From RGIG1828 sp045586905 (GTDB lineage: Bacteria > Bacillota > Clostridia > UMGS1810): a DNA stretch of 24,533 bases. The DNA is taken from positions 1-24,533 of the forward strand of contig JAZNBF010000109.1 of assembly GCA_045586905.1 (NCBI GenBank), read 5' to 3'. The notes under the pieces are model-generated. The model saw only the letters and a list, made by a program, of their open reading frames with translations. It had not been told where the DNA came from and searched no databases. Below, piece after piece: positions 7,764 to 16,811 of this stretch. The translations under genes and the position numbers were made by a program. How positions within the stretch are numbered: position 1 is the stretch's first letter; every line of letters begins with the position of its first letter.

Positions 7764-8816
7764 ATGTCACAGAAAACAATTGATGTAAAAAATGCCTTTC
7801 TCGATGCGCTTTCCAAGGCAGACAACATGGAAGAGCTTGAGAAAATCCGAGTTGAATACATCGGCAAAAAAGGCTATGTAACTGAACTTTTAAAGGAGAT
7901 GAAAGACCTTTCGGTTGAAGAGAAAAAAACCTTTGGTCAGGAAGTAAATGTTCTCAAAAACGAAGTGAATGACCGCATCGCCGAAAAGAGGGAAGAACTC
8001 AAGCAAAAAGAAATCGAGCTTGAAAACAGCCGCATGCCCGAGTTTGACATTTCCATCCCCACCGACCTCACAAGAGGCTCCTACCATCCCATCACCCTCG
8101 TTCAGAGACAGTGTGAGGAAATATTCAAATCAATGGGCTTCACTGTTGAGGATTATAGCGAAATCGTGTCCGACTACGAGTGCTTCGAATCACTCAACAT
8201 CCCCAAAAATCACCCTGCGCGTGATATGCAGGATACCTACTATCTCGAAAACGGTCAGCTCTTAAAATCACAGACATCAGCTGCCCAGAATGCTATCTAC
8301 AAAAAGTATAAAGATGCTTTGGTACAAGAAGGCAAGGCAATAAAGGCAATCTTCCCCGGAAGATGCTTCCGTAACGAAGCTACCGATGCCTGCCACGAAA
8401 ACACCTTCTTCCAGATGGAAGGCGTTATGGTCGACAAAGACATCTCCATCTCAAACCTTATCTTCTTCATGAAAACAATGCTCTCCGAGGTTTTCCAGAA
8501 AGACATTAAAGTCCGTCTCCGTCCCGGCTTCTTTCCCTTTGTGGAACCCGGCTTCGAACTTGACATCAGCTGCCTCATCTGTGGCGGCGAAGGCTGCCCC
8601 TCATGTAAGCACAGTGGTTGGCTTGAACTTTGCCCCTGCGGCATGATTCACCCCGAAGTGCTCAAGGCTGGTGGCATCGATCCCGAAGAATACACAGGCT
8701 TTGCCTTTGGTCTCGGTCTCACCCGTCTTGCAATGATGAAATATGGTGTCAAAGACATTCGTGATCTGAACTCGGGCAGTCTCAAAACTCTGTCGCAGTT
8801 TACCGACGACAAATAA
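7764..8816 (+). CDS. pheS: Phenylalanine-tRNA ligase alpha subunit
   Basis: PheS is the catalytic alpha subunit of the alpha2-beta2 class II phenylalanyl-tRNA synthetase. At 350 aa it is full length: an N-terminal coiled-coil (about residues 1-85) precedes the class II core, with motif 2 around PGRCFRNEATDACHENTFFQ (199-216) and motif 3 at FAFGLGLTRLAMM (313-325). A cysteine cluster, CLICGGEGCPSCK (Cys270, 273, 278, 281, then Cys290 and 292), forms a possible metal-binding insertion. I chose ATG 7764, preceded by AAAGGGAG. The same frame stays open upstream to 7515, but that stretch is the T-box leader and is not coding. Expression is controlled by the T-box. pheT follows after 18 nt. Confidence 0.96.
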   Translation: MSQKTIDVKNAFLDALSKADNMEELEKIRVEYIGKKGYVTELLKEMKDLSVEEKKTFGQEVNVLKNEVNDRIAEKREELKQKEIELENSRMPEFDISIPTDLTRGSYHPITLVQRQCEEIFKSMGFTVEDYSEIVSDYECFESLNIPKNHPARDMQDTYYLENGQLLKSQTSAAQNAIYKKYKDALVQEGKAIKAIFPGRCFRNEATDACHENTFFQMEGVMVDKDISISNLIFFMKTMLSEVFQKDIKVRLRPGFFPFVEPGFELDISCLICGGEGCPSCKHSGWLELCPCGMIHPEVLKAGGIDPEEYTGFAFGLGLTRLAMMKYGVKDIRDLNSGSLKTLSQFTDDK

Positions 8817-8834
8817 GAAAGGAGAGACGACAAT

Positions 8835-11207
8835 ATGTTTTTATCAATGAACTGGATTTCAGACTTTGTAGACCTTTCCGGTCTCGATAAGCTTGAACTC
8901 ATAAGTAAATTTTCTCTTTCAACTGCCGAGGTTGAAAACGAAATATTCTTCAAAGGCTCCGACATCTCCGGCATAGTTGTTGCCGAAATAAAATCTGTTG
9001 AACCCCATCCCGAATCCAAAAAGCTTCATCTTCTCAAGGTTGATGCAGGTGACGGTGAGCTCACCGATGTTGTATGTGGCGCACCCAATGTAAGAGTTGG
9101 CATGAAAACAGCTTTTGCTAAGCTCGGCGCTAAAATTGGTGACATCACCATCGCGCCCCGTGCCCTTGCAGGCTACACCTCATGTGGCATGTGCTGCAGT
9201 GAAAAGGAAATCGGCATAAGCGATTCAAACGATGGCATCATGGACATAACCGATGATGTGCCCTGTGGCACCGACATTAAGACCATCTATGACATAGACG
9301 ACATTGTGTTTGAGGTAGATAACAAATCCCTCACCAACCGTCCCGATCTCTGGGGCCACTATGGCATAGCACGTGAGTTTGCAGCCATTGCAGGCAGAGA
9401 ACTTAAGCCAATTCCCGTAGCAGACCTTTCTACCTACGATAAGCTCGCCAAGGTCGACCTCAAAATAGAAGATCCTCTCTGTCAGAGATATTCATGTTTG
9501 CAGTTTGAGGGCATTTCAACCCACACAAGCCCTGTAAACATGAGAATCCGTCTCTTCTATTGCGGCATGCGTGCTCTCAACTTCCTTGCGGACCTCACAA
9601 ACTATCTCATGCTTGAAATGGGCCAGCCCATGCATGCGTTTGACTCCCGCAAGGTAGAAAAAATCCGCGTAAGGCGTTTTGACAAACCCTTCACTTTCAC
9701 AACTCTTGATGGAGTAGAACGCGAAATAGACGAAAACACACTCATGATATGCAACGACGACAAACCCGTTGCCATAGCAGGCATTATGGGTGGTCTCGAT
9801 TCGGAAATCGTTGCCGACACAACCACCCTCACACTCGAGTCTGCCACCTTCGATGCGGCATCAATCCGTAAGTCCACAGTCCGCCTCTCTCACCGTACCG
9901 ATGCTTCCATGAGATACGAAAAGAGCCTCGACCCCGAAATGACCGTCAAGGCTGTTGCCCGTTTTGTTAAGCTTCTCACAGATATTGACTCGGGTGCTAA
10001 GGTCGTTTCAGCTCTCACCGATGAAATAGCTTTTAGCTATGACAAGGTTAACCTCAGCTTCGACAAAGCCTTTGTAAATAAATACACAGGCATCGAAATT
10101 TCAAACGATGCCATTGTCAAAACTCTCACCTCGCTCGGCTTCGGAGTGAAGCTCGATGGCGACAACTTCGAAGTGGAAGTTCCAAGCTGGAGAGCTACCA
10201 AGGACGTCACCATAAAAGCCGACATCATCGAAGAAATCACCCGTATCTATGGCTATGACAACTTCGATGTTCACACTGCATCTGTTCCTCTCTATCCCGT
10301 GAGAGCCGCACAGACCAAGAGTGATGAAGACCGCATAAAAGATACACTTGTTAAGCGCTATTCAATGCACGAGCTCCACTCTTATGTGTGGGCATATTAT
10401 GACGAATACAAGGCACTCGGCATCGAAATCGAGCCAAATATTGACCTTGTAAATGCCACCAATCCCAACATTAAAACTATCAGAAAATCCATCATACCCA
10501 CTCAGCTTTGCCAGGTAAAATACAACACAGGCTACTCCACCGATTTTTCAGTGTTTGAAGTGGGCCGCACGGTTGATGGCGTTGGTACAGACGGTCTTTG
10601 CAATGAACATAAAAAGCTTGCAATTACCCTTTTCTCCAAAACCAAAGATGTCGAAACCCTTTACTTTGAACTTCGTGACATCTTGGCAGTCATCACCGAT
10701 GACATCAAACATCGCAAGCTGACCTTCAGCAAAATGGAAGCCACACATTCCTATCAGCACCCCAAGAACTTAAATGCAATCATATGTGATGGCAAAGAGC
10801 TTGGTGAGATTGGTATTGTTAATGCATCTGTTTCCAAGAAAATCGACAAAAAAGCAAGCATTGTATTTGCCGAGATCGATGTTGAAACCTTTGCCGAGAT
10901 ACAAAACGCAGGCATTCACTACGAGGAACCCTCCAGATTCCCCGAGATTGAAATCGACCTTTCATTTGTTACCGAAAGTTTCCGGCCCGTTTCTCAGGCA
11001 ATAGACAATGCCAACTGTCCTCTCATCAAAAAGGTGTCGGTAACCGATATCTATTCCGATGAAAATGGCAAATCAATCACAGTTCGCCTCATCTTCTCAC
11101 ATCCCGAAAAAACTCTCACCAAAGAGGAAGTTCTCGATGTGGTAAATGCAATTGTTGCCGAACTTGAAACAAAGAATGTCAAGCTTAAAAACGGCATCCC
11201 CATGTAA
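8835..11207 (+). CDS. pheT: Phenylalanine-tRNA ligase beta subunit
   Basis: PheT is the structural and editing subunit that pairs with PheS. The 790-aa product has the full bacterial domain order: an N-terminal tRNA-binding OB fold (about 40-150, with VEPHPESKKLHLLKVDAG), the B3/B4 editing domain (about 205-375, with MGQPMHAFD and IAGIMGG), the B5 domain (about 400-475, ending near ITRIYGYDNF), a catalytic-like core, and a C-terminal ferredoxin-like anticodon-binding domain (from about residue 698, SRFPEIEIDLSFV). The ribosome binding site AAAGGAG sits about 10 nt before ATG 8835. It is cotranscribed with pheS under T-box control, and its transcript ends at the hairpin at 11211. Confidence 0.97.
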   Translation: MFLSMNWISDFVDLSGLDKLELISKFSLSTAEVENEIFFKGSDISGIVVAEIKSVEPHPESKKLHLLKVDAGDGELTDVVCGAPNVRVGMKTAFAKLGAKIGDITIAPRALAGYTSCGMCCSEKEIGISDSNDGIMDITDDVPCGTDIKTIYDIDDIVFEVDNKSLTNRPDLWGHYGIAREFAAIAGRELKPIPVADLSTYDKLAKVDLKIEDPLCQRYSCLQFEGISTHTSPVNMRIRLFYCGMRALNFLADLTNYLMLEMGQPMHAFDSRKVEKIRVRRFDKPFTFTTLDGVEREIDENTLMICNDDKPVAIAGIMGGLDSEIVADTTTLTLESATFDAASIRKSTVRLSHRTDASMRYEKSLDPEMTVKAVARFVKLLTDIDSGAKVVSALTDEIAFSYDKVNLSFDKAFVNKYTGIEISNDAIVKTLTSLGFGVKLDGDNFEVEVPSWRATKDVTIKADIIEEITRIYGYDNFDVHTASVPLYPVRAAQTKSDEDRIKDTLVKRYSMHELHSYVWAYYDEYKALGIEIEPNIDLVNATNPNIKTIRKSIIPTQLCQVKYNTGYSTDFSVFEVGRTVDGVGTDGLCNEHKKLAITLFSKTKDVETLYFELRDILAVITDDIKHRKLTFSKMEATHSYQHPKNLNAIICDGKELGEIGIVNASVSKKIDKKASIVFAEIDVETFAEIQNAGIHYEEPSRFPEIEIDLSFVTESFRPVSQAIDNANCPLIKKVSVTDIYSDENGKSITVRLIFSHPEKTLTKEEVLDVVNAIVAELETKNVKLKNGIPM

Positions 11208-11210
11208 AAT

Positions 11211-11248
11211 AAAAAGTGTCTGAACAAAACCTGTTCAGACACTTTTTT
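11211..11248. terminator. Bidirectional terminator between pheT and the convergent DUF6512-like gene
   Basis: A 14-bp perfect stem (AAAGTGTCTGAACA / TGTTCAGACACTTT) with a 5-nt AAACC loop is flanked by five A on the left and six T on the right. It therefore works on both strands and serves the two converging genes. Confidence 0.93.
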
Positions 11249-11257
11249 ATTTCCTTT

Positions 11258-11758
11258 TTATCCCCAGAAGATTCCAAGCGACGGAGGATTATATGTCCAT
11301 GTTACAAAGCACATCGCAATTATCATCATCACCACAAAGCCTCTCAGGTTGTCAGCTTTTTCATTTGCACCCTCACTCAGAAGCAGCCGGTAGCTTATGC
11401 ACTGGCAAATAAAAGCACTCACAACAAAAGATGCAATATCAACCGGAGCAAGAGAAAAACCCAAAACTCCCGAATATGTGTAAAAAAAGATTACTATAAA
11501 AGCCATTGCCATAACTATTGCACACATTTTGACTGCAAAAAAATCGGCTTCGGCTTTTCCATAGGCAAAAAATTCAATTATGCTGAATGAAAAAGCCGGC
11601 CAGAAAATAAGCTTCAAATGCTCCCACACACTTTCATTCACTGCCGAAAAATATCCCACAAAATGATTTTCGCCCGACAGCTTATATGAAAAATGCAAAA
11701 ATGTACCAATTGCGATTATATAAATAAATCCTGCAATATTCCATGCTTTAAGCTTCAT
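11258..11758 (-). CDS. Small polytopic membrane protein, DUF6512-like
   Basis: The 166-aa product has about five hydrophobic segments and almost no soluble part. The conserved block LHFSYKLSG followed by VGYFSAVNESVWEHLKL (about residues 21-50), with its cluster of His, Asn, Glu, Ser and Trp next to a membrane segment, is the hallmark I associate with the DUF6512 family of clostridial membrane proteins; this naming is from memory. Function is unknown. The start ATG (complement of 11756-11758) follows an AGGTGAT ribosome binding site. It converges with pheT and shares its terminator, and it is divergent from the short RNA at 11859. It appears to be transcribed alone. Confidence 0.7.
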   Translation of the reverse strand: MKLKAWNIAGFIYIIAIGTFLHFSYKLSGENHFVGYFSAVNESVWEHLKLIFWPAFSFSIIEFFAYGKAEADFFAVKMCAIVMAMAFIVIFFYTYSGVLGFSLAPVDIASFVVSAFICQCISYRLLLSEGANEKADNLRGFVVMMIIAMCFVTWTYNPPSLGIFWG

Positions 11759-11823
11759 AATATCACCTGATTCAATATATGATAAATTAATGCAAAAAAT
11801 AACAAAAAATTATATATTTACTA

Positions 11824-11852
11824 TTGACAACATATTGTGTGTATGATACAAT
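11824..11852 (+). promoter_or_regulatory. Strong extended -10 promoter upstream of a short transcript
   Basis: This is a consensus -35 TTGACA (11824-11829), a 17-bp spacer and a -10 TACAAT (11847-11852), preceded by TGA in the extended -10 position. It is the best promoter match in the window, yet the only thing downstream before a strong terminator is about 105 nt. Confidence 0.85.
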
Positions 11853-11858
11853 ACATGT

Positions 11859-11967
11859 AGGTTAATGTGTGTTGTTGAGATGCATAGCTTTAATCTAAAA
11901 TGTTTTTCGTTATTTAATAGAACAAGGATGTCAAGATTTTCCATTTTGACGTCCTTGTTCTATTTTT
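11859..11967 (+). ncRNA. Putative short RNA (about 105 nt) or leader upstream of spoIVA
   Basis: A strong promoter ending at 11852 and a strong terminator at 11916-11967 define a transcript of about 105 nt. I do not recognise it as 6S RNA, SRP RNA, a tRNA or a known riboswitch class. The first ~55 nt are U-rich and little structured, followed by the long terminator stem. A 51-codon frame starting at ATG 11865 runs straight through the terminator and stops at 12020, but its ribosome binding site is poor (TAGGT, 4 nt away) and its composition looks random. Possible roles are a trans-acting RNA, an attenuator leader for spoIVA, or an orphan promoter and terminator. Only the promoter and terminator are directly seen. 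Confidence 0.55.
11916..11967 (+). terminator. Strong terminator upstream of spoIVA
   Basis: An 18-19-bp stem pairs 11916-11934 (ATAGAACAAGGATGTCAA) with 11946-11964 (TTGACGTCCTTGTTCTAT), with one U-G pair and an 11-nt loop, followed by TTTTTG. It would separate the short transcript from spoIVA. Confidence 0.9.
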
Positions 11968-11984
11968 GTCTGAGTTTTCAATTT

Positions 11985-12014
11985 GTAATAAAAAAAGTCA
12001 CCCCTTCATACAAT
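11985..12014 (+). promoter_or_regulatory. Candidate sigma-E promoter of spoIVA
   Basis: CATACAAT at 12007-12014 matches the established sigma-E -10 consensus exactly and lies 28 nt before the start codon. The -35 (GTAATAA at 11985-11991, 15-bp spacer) is only a loose match. In B. subtilis, spoIVA is transcribed by sigma-E in the mother cell, which makes the match meaningful. Confidence 0.5.
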
Positions 12015-12041
12015 GTATAAAAAACGTATGGAGGACTAACT

Positions 12042-13514
12042 ATGGAAAATATATACCAAGACATAGCCAGACGCTCAGAAGGCACCATAATGATAGGCGT
12101 CGTGGGACCTGTCAGGACGGGTAAATCAACTTTTATAAAACGCTTTATGGATTTGCTTGTTTTGCCCAACATTCAAAATGTATACAGTCGTGACCGTGCA
12201 AGAGACGAACTGCCTCAGTCAGGTGGGGGCAAAACAATCATGACCACCGAACCAAAATTTATTCCTGCCGAGCCCGTTGAGGTGTGTCTGTCGGGCAATG
12301 CCAAAATGAATATAAGAATGATAGACTGCGTTGGATATATTGTAAACTCTGCAACGGGCCATTTTGAAGATGAGATGCCCCGCATGGTAAAAACTCCTTG
12401 GTCCGATGACGAAATGCCTTTTGCTGAGGCGGCAGAAATAGGCACCGACAAGGTCATAAAAGACCATTCCACCATAGGGCTCTGCATCACCACCGATGGC
12501 AGCATCACCGACATTCCCCGTGAGGACTACATAGACGCCGAAGACAGAGTGATAAATGAACTCAAAGAGTTGAACAAACCCTTCATAGTGCTTATAAACT
12601 GTGTCAATCCATATAGCGAAAGCGCGCAGAGAGTGAAAGAGGAGATAGAAACAAAACACAATGTATGTGCTCTTTGTGTCAACTGTGCAGAACTCGATTC
12701 GGGCGACATAAACAACATCATAGAAAAAATCCTTTTTGAATTTCCCATCAGCGAGATTTCCATAAATCTTCCGTCATGGGTAGATGTGTTGCCCCATCAT
12801 CACCGCATCAAAAAATCAATATATGACAATCTTCTTTCAAGCATCGGAAATGTGAGAAAAATCAGTGATGCCTCTCTTGTTACTGCCTCCATCGCATCCG
12901 ATGAAAACATAAACGATGCCTCCATCTCAAATATAAACCTTGGCGACGGAAGAGTTGTGTGTGAGGTGCACATAGACGACGATTTGTTCTATAAAATTCT
13001 CGGCGAAAACTCAGGCTTTGAGATAAGCGGCAAAGACACTCTCATGAGCCTCATCACCGAACTTTCTGCCACAAAGAGAGAATATGACAAAATAAAAGGC
13101 GCTCTCGATGAGGTAAGAGAAACGGGCTATGGCATTGTAGCACCCTCCATCGATGAGCTCTCACTCGAAGAACCCGAAATAGTCCGTCAGGGCAGTCGCT
13201 ATGGTGTGCGCCTCAAAGCGAGCGCACCAAGCATCCACCTCATCAGAGCCGACATAGAAACCGAAGTGTCGCCAATAGTCGGCACCGAAAAGCAGTCGGA
13301 GGAGCTTGTGCACTTCCTTCTTAACGAATTCGACGAAAACCCCACATCCATCTGGGGAACCAACATCTTCGGCAAGTCACTCCACGAGCTCGTGAACGAA
13401 GGCCTCCGCGGGAAACTCACCAAAATGCCCGACGATGCACGTTATAAGCTCAGAGAAACCCTGCAGAAAATTATAAATGAGGGTAGTGGCGGACTTATCT
13501 GTATCATTTTATAA
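12042..13514 (+). CDS. spoIVA: Stage IV sporulation protein A, spore coat ATPase
   Basis: SpoIVA is the ATP-hydrolysing protein that polymerises on the outer forespore membrane in the mother cell and forms the base layer of the spore coat. The 490-aa length agrees with B. subtilis SpoIVA (492 aa). The Walker A motif GPVRTGKST spans residues 22-30, DELPQSGGGKTIMTTEPKF follows near 57-75, and MIDCVGY (about 90-96) is Walker B-like. The C-terminal region needed for membrane targeting is present, ending in GSGGLICIIL. The ribosome binding site GGAGG is 7 nt before the ATG. Its presence is the clearest evidence that the organism makes endospores. It converges with holA across a shared terminator. 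Confidence 0.97.
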   Translation: MENIYQDIARRSEGTIMIGVVGPVRTGKSTFIKRFMDLLVLPNIQNVYSRDRARDELPQSGGGKTIMTTEPKFIPAEPVEVCLSGNAKMNIRMIDCVGYIVNSATGHFEDEMPRMVKTPWSDDEMPFAEAAEIGTDKVIKDHSTIGLCITTDGSITDIPREDYIDAEDRVINELKELNKPFIVLINCVNPYSESAQRVKEEIETKHNVCALCVNCAELDSGDINNIIEKILFEFPISEISINLPSWVDVLPHHHRIKKSIYDNLLSSIGNVRKISDASLVTASIASDENINDASISNINLGDGRVVCEVHIDDDLFYKILGENSGFEISGKDTLMSLITELSATKREYDKIKGALDEVRETGYGIVAPSIDELSLEEPEIVRQGSRYGVRLKASAPSIHLIRADIETEVSPIVGTEKQSEELVHFLLNEFDENPTSIWGTNIFGKSLHELVNEGLRGKLTKMPDDARYKLRETLQKIINEGSGGLICIIL

Positions 13515-13516
13515 AA

Positions 13517-13556
13517 CAAAAAACGCATAAAGCCTGTCAGGCCTTATGCGTTTTTA
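13517..13556. terminator. Bidirectional terminator between spoIVA and holA
   Basis: AAAAAACGCATAA pairs with TTATGCGTTTTT, and the helix continues with one A-C mismatch through GCCT/AGGC to a small loop. A tracts on the left and T tracts on the right let it act on both strands. It begins 3 nt after the spoIVA stop and ends 6 nt before the holA stop. Confidence 0.9.
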
Positions 13557-13561
13557 TCTTT

Positions 13562-14545
13562 TTATATCATCTTTGCCACAAGAATGTCAAGCAGCGCCCA
13601 ACCGTCTGCATATTCTGCCTTGATTTTGTGGTCGGCTTCCCTGCACAAATAGATTATTTCGTCAAGCTTTTTTTGTGTGATTCTGTTTATCTTTGCAAGG
13701 TCCTTTGTCACAAAATATTCTTTTTGTCCGGTTTTCTCAGCTATCTGCCGGGCATTCATAGAAGCTGCCAAAAGCTTTATCTTCCTCATCTGATTATATT
13801 TCATAAATATTGCTGCCAAAATTCTTATCGGTTCCTGCCTTATGAGCTTCAGCTCTTCGTATTTGCCGAATGCATCTTTGGTATTTCCTGTAAGAATACT
13901 GTCTATCATGTCAAACACTCTGTCTTCAGGAATTTTACATGCGCATTTTTCAATGTCATCTATCGTGATTTCTTTCCTGCCCGAGCAAAAAGCCGAAAGC
14001 TTGTCGAGCTCGTTTTTGAGTATATACATGCTTTGTGAACACGATTTCATGAGATGCACTGCCGCATCACGCCTTATGTCTTTTCCAAGGCTCTGACTGT
14101 ATCGCCTTATCCAGTCGCACAGATTGGCTTCACTCTGAAAAGGGAATTCATCAACCGAGTGATTTTTTGTCACTGCTTTATACAGTGCACTTCTTTTGTC
14201 AACCTCATCTTCTGAAAAGATGATAACAACAAAATCGCTCACATCCGAAAACACACTTTGCCAGAAGCTTTTTTCCTGCTCATTTGCCTTTTTAAAAATG
14301 TCGCTGTTTTTTATATAGAGCACCTTTTTGTCGGCCATAAAAGGGTAGGACCTTATAAAATCATCAATTTTTTCCAAATCCGGTTTTTCAGAAGTAAATT
14401 CCATATAATTAAAATCGACAAGGTCGCCAAGTGATGCCTTGGCAACAAGAGCTTTTTTGTAGTAGTCTTTTAAAAAGTTCTCCTCGCCCCACATAAGATA
14501 TACACTTTTTATGTTGCCACTTCTGATATCTTCTTTAATCGACAT
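13562..14545 (-). CDS. holA: DNA polymerase III delta subunit
   Basis: HolA is the delta subunit of the clamp loader, which opens the beta sliding clamp during replication. The product is 327 aa from MSIKEDIRSGNIKSVYLMWG; the N-terminal VYLMWGEENFLKDYYKKAL is the typical start of the domain. The mixed helical middle and C-terminal collar domain (about residues 210-325, with EPIRILAAIFMKYNQMRKIK) fit the family length of about 330-345. I chose ATG at 14545, although the frame is open further upstream, because AGAGGTGA lies just before it and the longer version would overlap comEC by about 35 codons. The ribosome binding site overlaps the comEC stop, so the pair is probably translationally coupled, a common comEC-holA order in Bacillota. 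Confidence 0.92.
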   Translation of the reverse strand: MSIKEDIRSGNIKSVYLMWGEENFLKDYYKKALVAKASLGDLVDFNYMEFTSEKPDLEKIDDFIRSYPFMADKKVLYIKNSDIFKKANEQEKSFWQSVFSDVSDFVVIIFSEDEVDKRSALYKAVTKNHSVDEFPFQSEANLCDWIRRYSQSLGKDIRRDAAVHLMKSCSQSMYILKNELDKLSAFCSGRKEITIDDIEKCACKIPEDRVFDMIDSILTGNTKDAFGKYEELKLIRQEPIRILAAIFMKYNQMRKIKLLAASMNARQIAEKTGQKEYFVTKDLAKINRITQKKLDEIIYLCREADHKIKAEYADGWALLDILVAKMI

Positions 14546-14549
14546 TTTT

Positions 14550-16778
14550 TCACCTCTTTGTAGTGATTGTAAGCTTTGCCTTTTTGTCGGCTTTAACTGC
14601 CACTGCACCATGATGGTCTGTCCTGTACACATCGCAGCCAACCTCTTCCAATGCACTCAGCACTCTTTTGTCAGGGTGCCCATACATGTTGTTTTCGCCA
14701 CACGATGCCACGCAGGCTTTGGGTTTTGCTTTTTTGATTATTTTCTCAGACATATCGCAGTATCCGCCATGATGGGCAAGCTTCAATATGTCACACTCTA
14801 TATCTTCATTCATTAAGTGTTCAAGCGCCCTGTCTTCTGCATCGCCCAAAAACAGTGCTTTTGTTTTTCCATATTTTACCCTGGCAATAAGCGACATATC
14901 ATTGTTTTCAAAAAACATTTCGTCATTTGGCGAAATTATTTCAAGATTTGCATCATTTCCAAGGCTTATTTTTGCACCTTTTTCCACATATCTGATTTTT
15001 GTGTTGCTTTTTGCTGCCGCAGCAAGGAGGTTTTCTTTGTTTTCCCTTGCTTCGCCCTCTTCAAAGTCGTAATACTTTGGCAGCACTAAAAGTTCTGATT
15101 TTCCTTTCTCCAGAAGGCTTATCGCACCGTTTGTATGGTCTGTGTGATAATGCGTCACAAAGATTGCATCAAGCTTTCTTATGTTTTTTGCCCTTATCAT
15201 GGCTTCGAGTGATGATATGGTAGATTCCGAACGGTCCTGCGTGCCGCAATCTATCATAATGTTGTAACCGTTTATTTCCACAAGGGTGCAATCTCCTTGC
15301 CCTGCATCTGCAAAGGTGATTGTCATTTCGCTGTTATGATTATTATACACCAAAAATATGCCGACTGCAACCGTGAAAGCTGTCACAAATGCAGCCATTT
15401 TCACATATTGCTTTTTGCGCATCATCACTACCGTGCCAAAAGAGCATATACCAAAGCAGAAAATGCGCCTGAATGTATTGTGATATGTATCTATGGTAGC
15501 AAATGGAATTGCCGACACAGCCTTTGCAACAAAGCTGATATATTCGCCCATTGCAGTAAGTACATAACCCAGTCCTGCAGATGCCCATACAGGCAAAAAT
15601 GCCGAAGAGAAAGCAAATACCACGCCCGTAGCGATAAAAACTCCCATAACGGGTAGCACCAGCGCATTTGCTATCCACGAATACACGGGCAGATATCCAA
15701 ACACATATGAGGTCACAGGCAGGGTGTAGACAGTGGTGAAGAACGATATGATAAAAGTCTGACCTATAATTTTGAAAAACAGGGGAGATATTTTGAATTT
15801 GGTCTTTATTTTGTCTGCAAATCTTGCACCGTCAATCACTCCGAGTGTCGACAAAAACGAAAGCCACCACGATACACTGTATAGAGTGTATGGCATAAGT
15901 ATTGTCACAATAAAACCGGTAACAAAAAGAGAGTTTTTGCTGTTTGCCTCTCTTGGCACCAAAGATGCCGAAAACAGTATGAGCATCATGATGTATGCTC
16001 TTATGACCGATATTCCGAAACCTGTAAACACCATTACGAAAAGACCTATTGTGACACAGGAGAAAAACGACCACAAAGCCTTTTTTCTTCTGCCAAGCTT
16101 AGATTTTGCAATTATGTCGCAAATGGCCATAATGAACAGATTGAGATGAAGTCCCGATATGGCAACGATATGATATATTCCCGCAGTCTTAAGATTATCC
16201 CCTGTCTGCGCATCAATTCCGCTTCGGTCACCCGTCAGCATAGCGCTCACAAGCCCTGCACCCGATCTGTGTATATATTTTTCGCAAGCTGCTATAAATT
16301 CAAGCCTTATATCGTAAATACTTCTTAATAACGATTCGTTTTTTGTGATTTCAACACTTTCCTTGTCGGGATAGCAAACACACACCACATCAAGACTTTT
16401 GAGATAGTTTTTGTAGTCAAAAGCGCCCTCGTTTGTGGCCGAATCGGCAGTCAGGAGCTTTGCTTTAAACTTTGCCTTGTCGCCTTTGTGCACCTTTCCC
16501 TTGAAATCTTTTACCGAAACAAAAACTCCCTTTCCGATAGGCTCTTTTTCACTGCAATTCTCAATCCTTGCACAAAACGAAACTCTGTTGATTTCTTTTT
16601 CAGGAAAGCTGCTGACCTTGCATTCTACAAATAATTCTTCGTCCGACAAGTTTATTTTTTTGCATGTCTGTTCATAATTATGGTTGTATAGTATGTTTGA
16701 TATTGCACACAAAAATATACCGACAATGATTGTCAATAAAAGTGCGCGATTTTTTGCAACTTTATGTAAAATTATCAT
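14550..16778 (-). CDS. comEC: ComEC/Rec2 family DNA-uptake channel protein
   Basis: ComEC forms the inner-membrane channel through which single-stranded DNA enters in natural transformation. The 742-aa product has the complete layout: an N-terminal membrane segment, a DUF4131 beta-rich extracytoplasmic domain (about 45-150), the multi-helix competence domain (about 160-480, with GIYHIVAISGLHLNLF), and a C-terminal metallo-beta-lactamase domain (about 495-742) with FADAGQGDC, the metal motif THYHTDH and LAHHG, as expected of its proposed nuclease role. The ribosome binding site AAAGG lies about 9 nt upstream. No comEA lies beside it. Many non-competent Clostridia retain this gene, so active transformation cannot be assumed. 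Confidence 0.94.
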   Translation of the reverse strand: MIILHKVAKNRALLLTIIVGIFLCAISNILYNHNYEQTCKKINLSDEELFVECKVSSFPEKEINRVSFCARIENCSEKEPIGKGVFVSVKDFKGKVHKGDKAKFKAKLLTADSATNEGAFDYKNYLKSLDVVCVCYPDKESVEITKNESLLRSIYDIRLEFIAACEKYIHRSGAGLVSAMLTGDRSGIDAQTGDNLKTAGIYHIVAISGLHLNLFIMAICDIIAKSKLGRRKKALWSFFSCVTIGLFVMVFTGFGISVIRAYIMMLILFSASLVPREANSKNSLFVTGFIVTILMPYTLYSVSWWLSFLSTLGVIDGARFADKIKTKFKISPLFFKIIGQTFIISFFTTVYTLPVTSYVFGYLPVYSWIANALVLPVMGVFIATGVVFAFSSAFLPVWASAGLGYVLTAMGEYISFVAKAVSAIPFATIDTYHNTFRRIFCFGICSFGTVVMMRKKQYVKMAAFVTAFTVAVGIFLVYNNHNSEMTITFADAGQGDCTLVEINGYNIMIDCGTQDRSESTISSLEAMIRAKNIRKLDAIFVTHYHTDHTNGAISLLEKGKSELLVLPKYYDFEEGEARENKENLLAAAAKSNTKIRYVEKGAKISLGNDANLEIISPNDEMFFENNDMSLIARVKYGKTKALFLGDAEDRALEHLMNEDIECDILKLAHHGGYCDMSEKIIKKAKPKACVASCGENNMYGHPDKRVLSALEEVGCDVYRTDHHGAVAVKADKKAKLTITTKR

Positions 16779-16811
16779 TTTATTATACCTTTAAAATAAT
16801 TTTCACTCAAT

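Noticed and set aside
11865..12020. 51-codon small protein gene before spoIVA
   Set aside because: Its ribosome binding site is weak, its composition looks random, and it runs through a strong terminator. It is kept only as an attenuation idea in the findings.
14546..14656. N-terminal extension of holA
   Set aside because: It overlaps the end of comEC and lacks family similarity; the ATG at 14545 has a good ribosome binding site.
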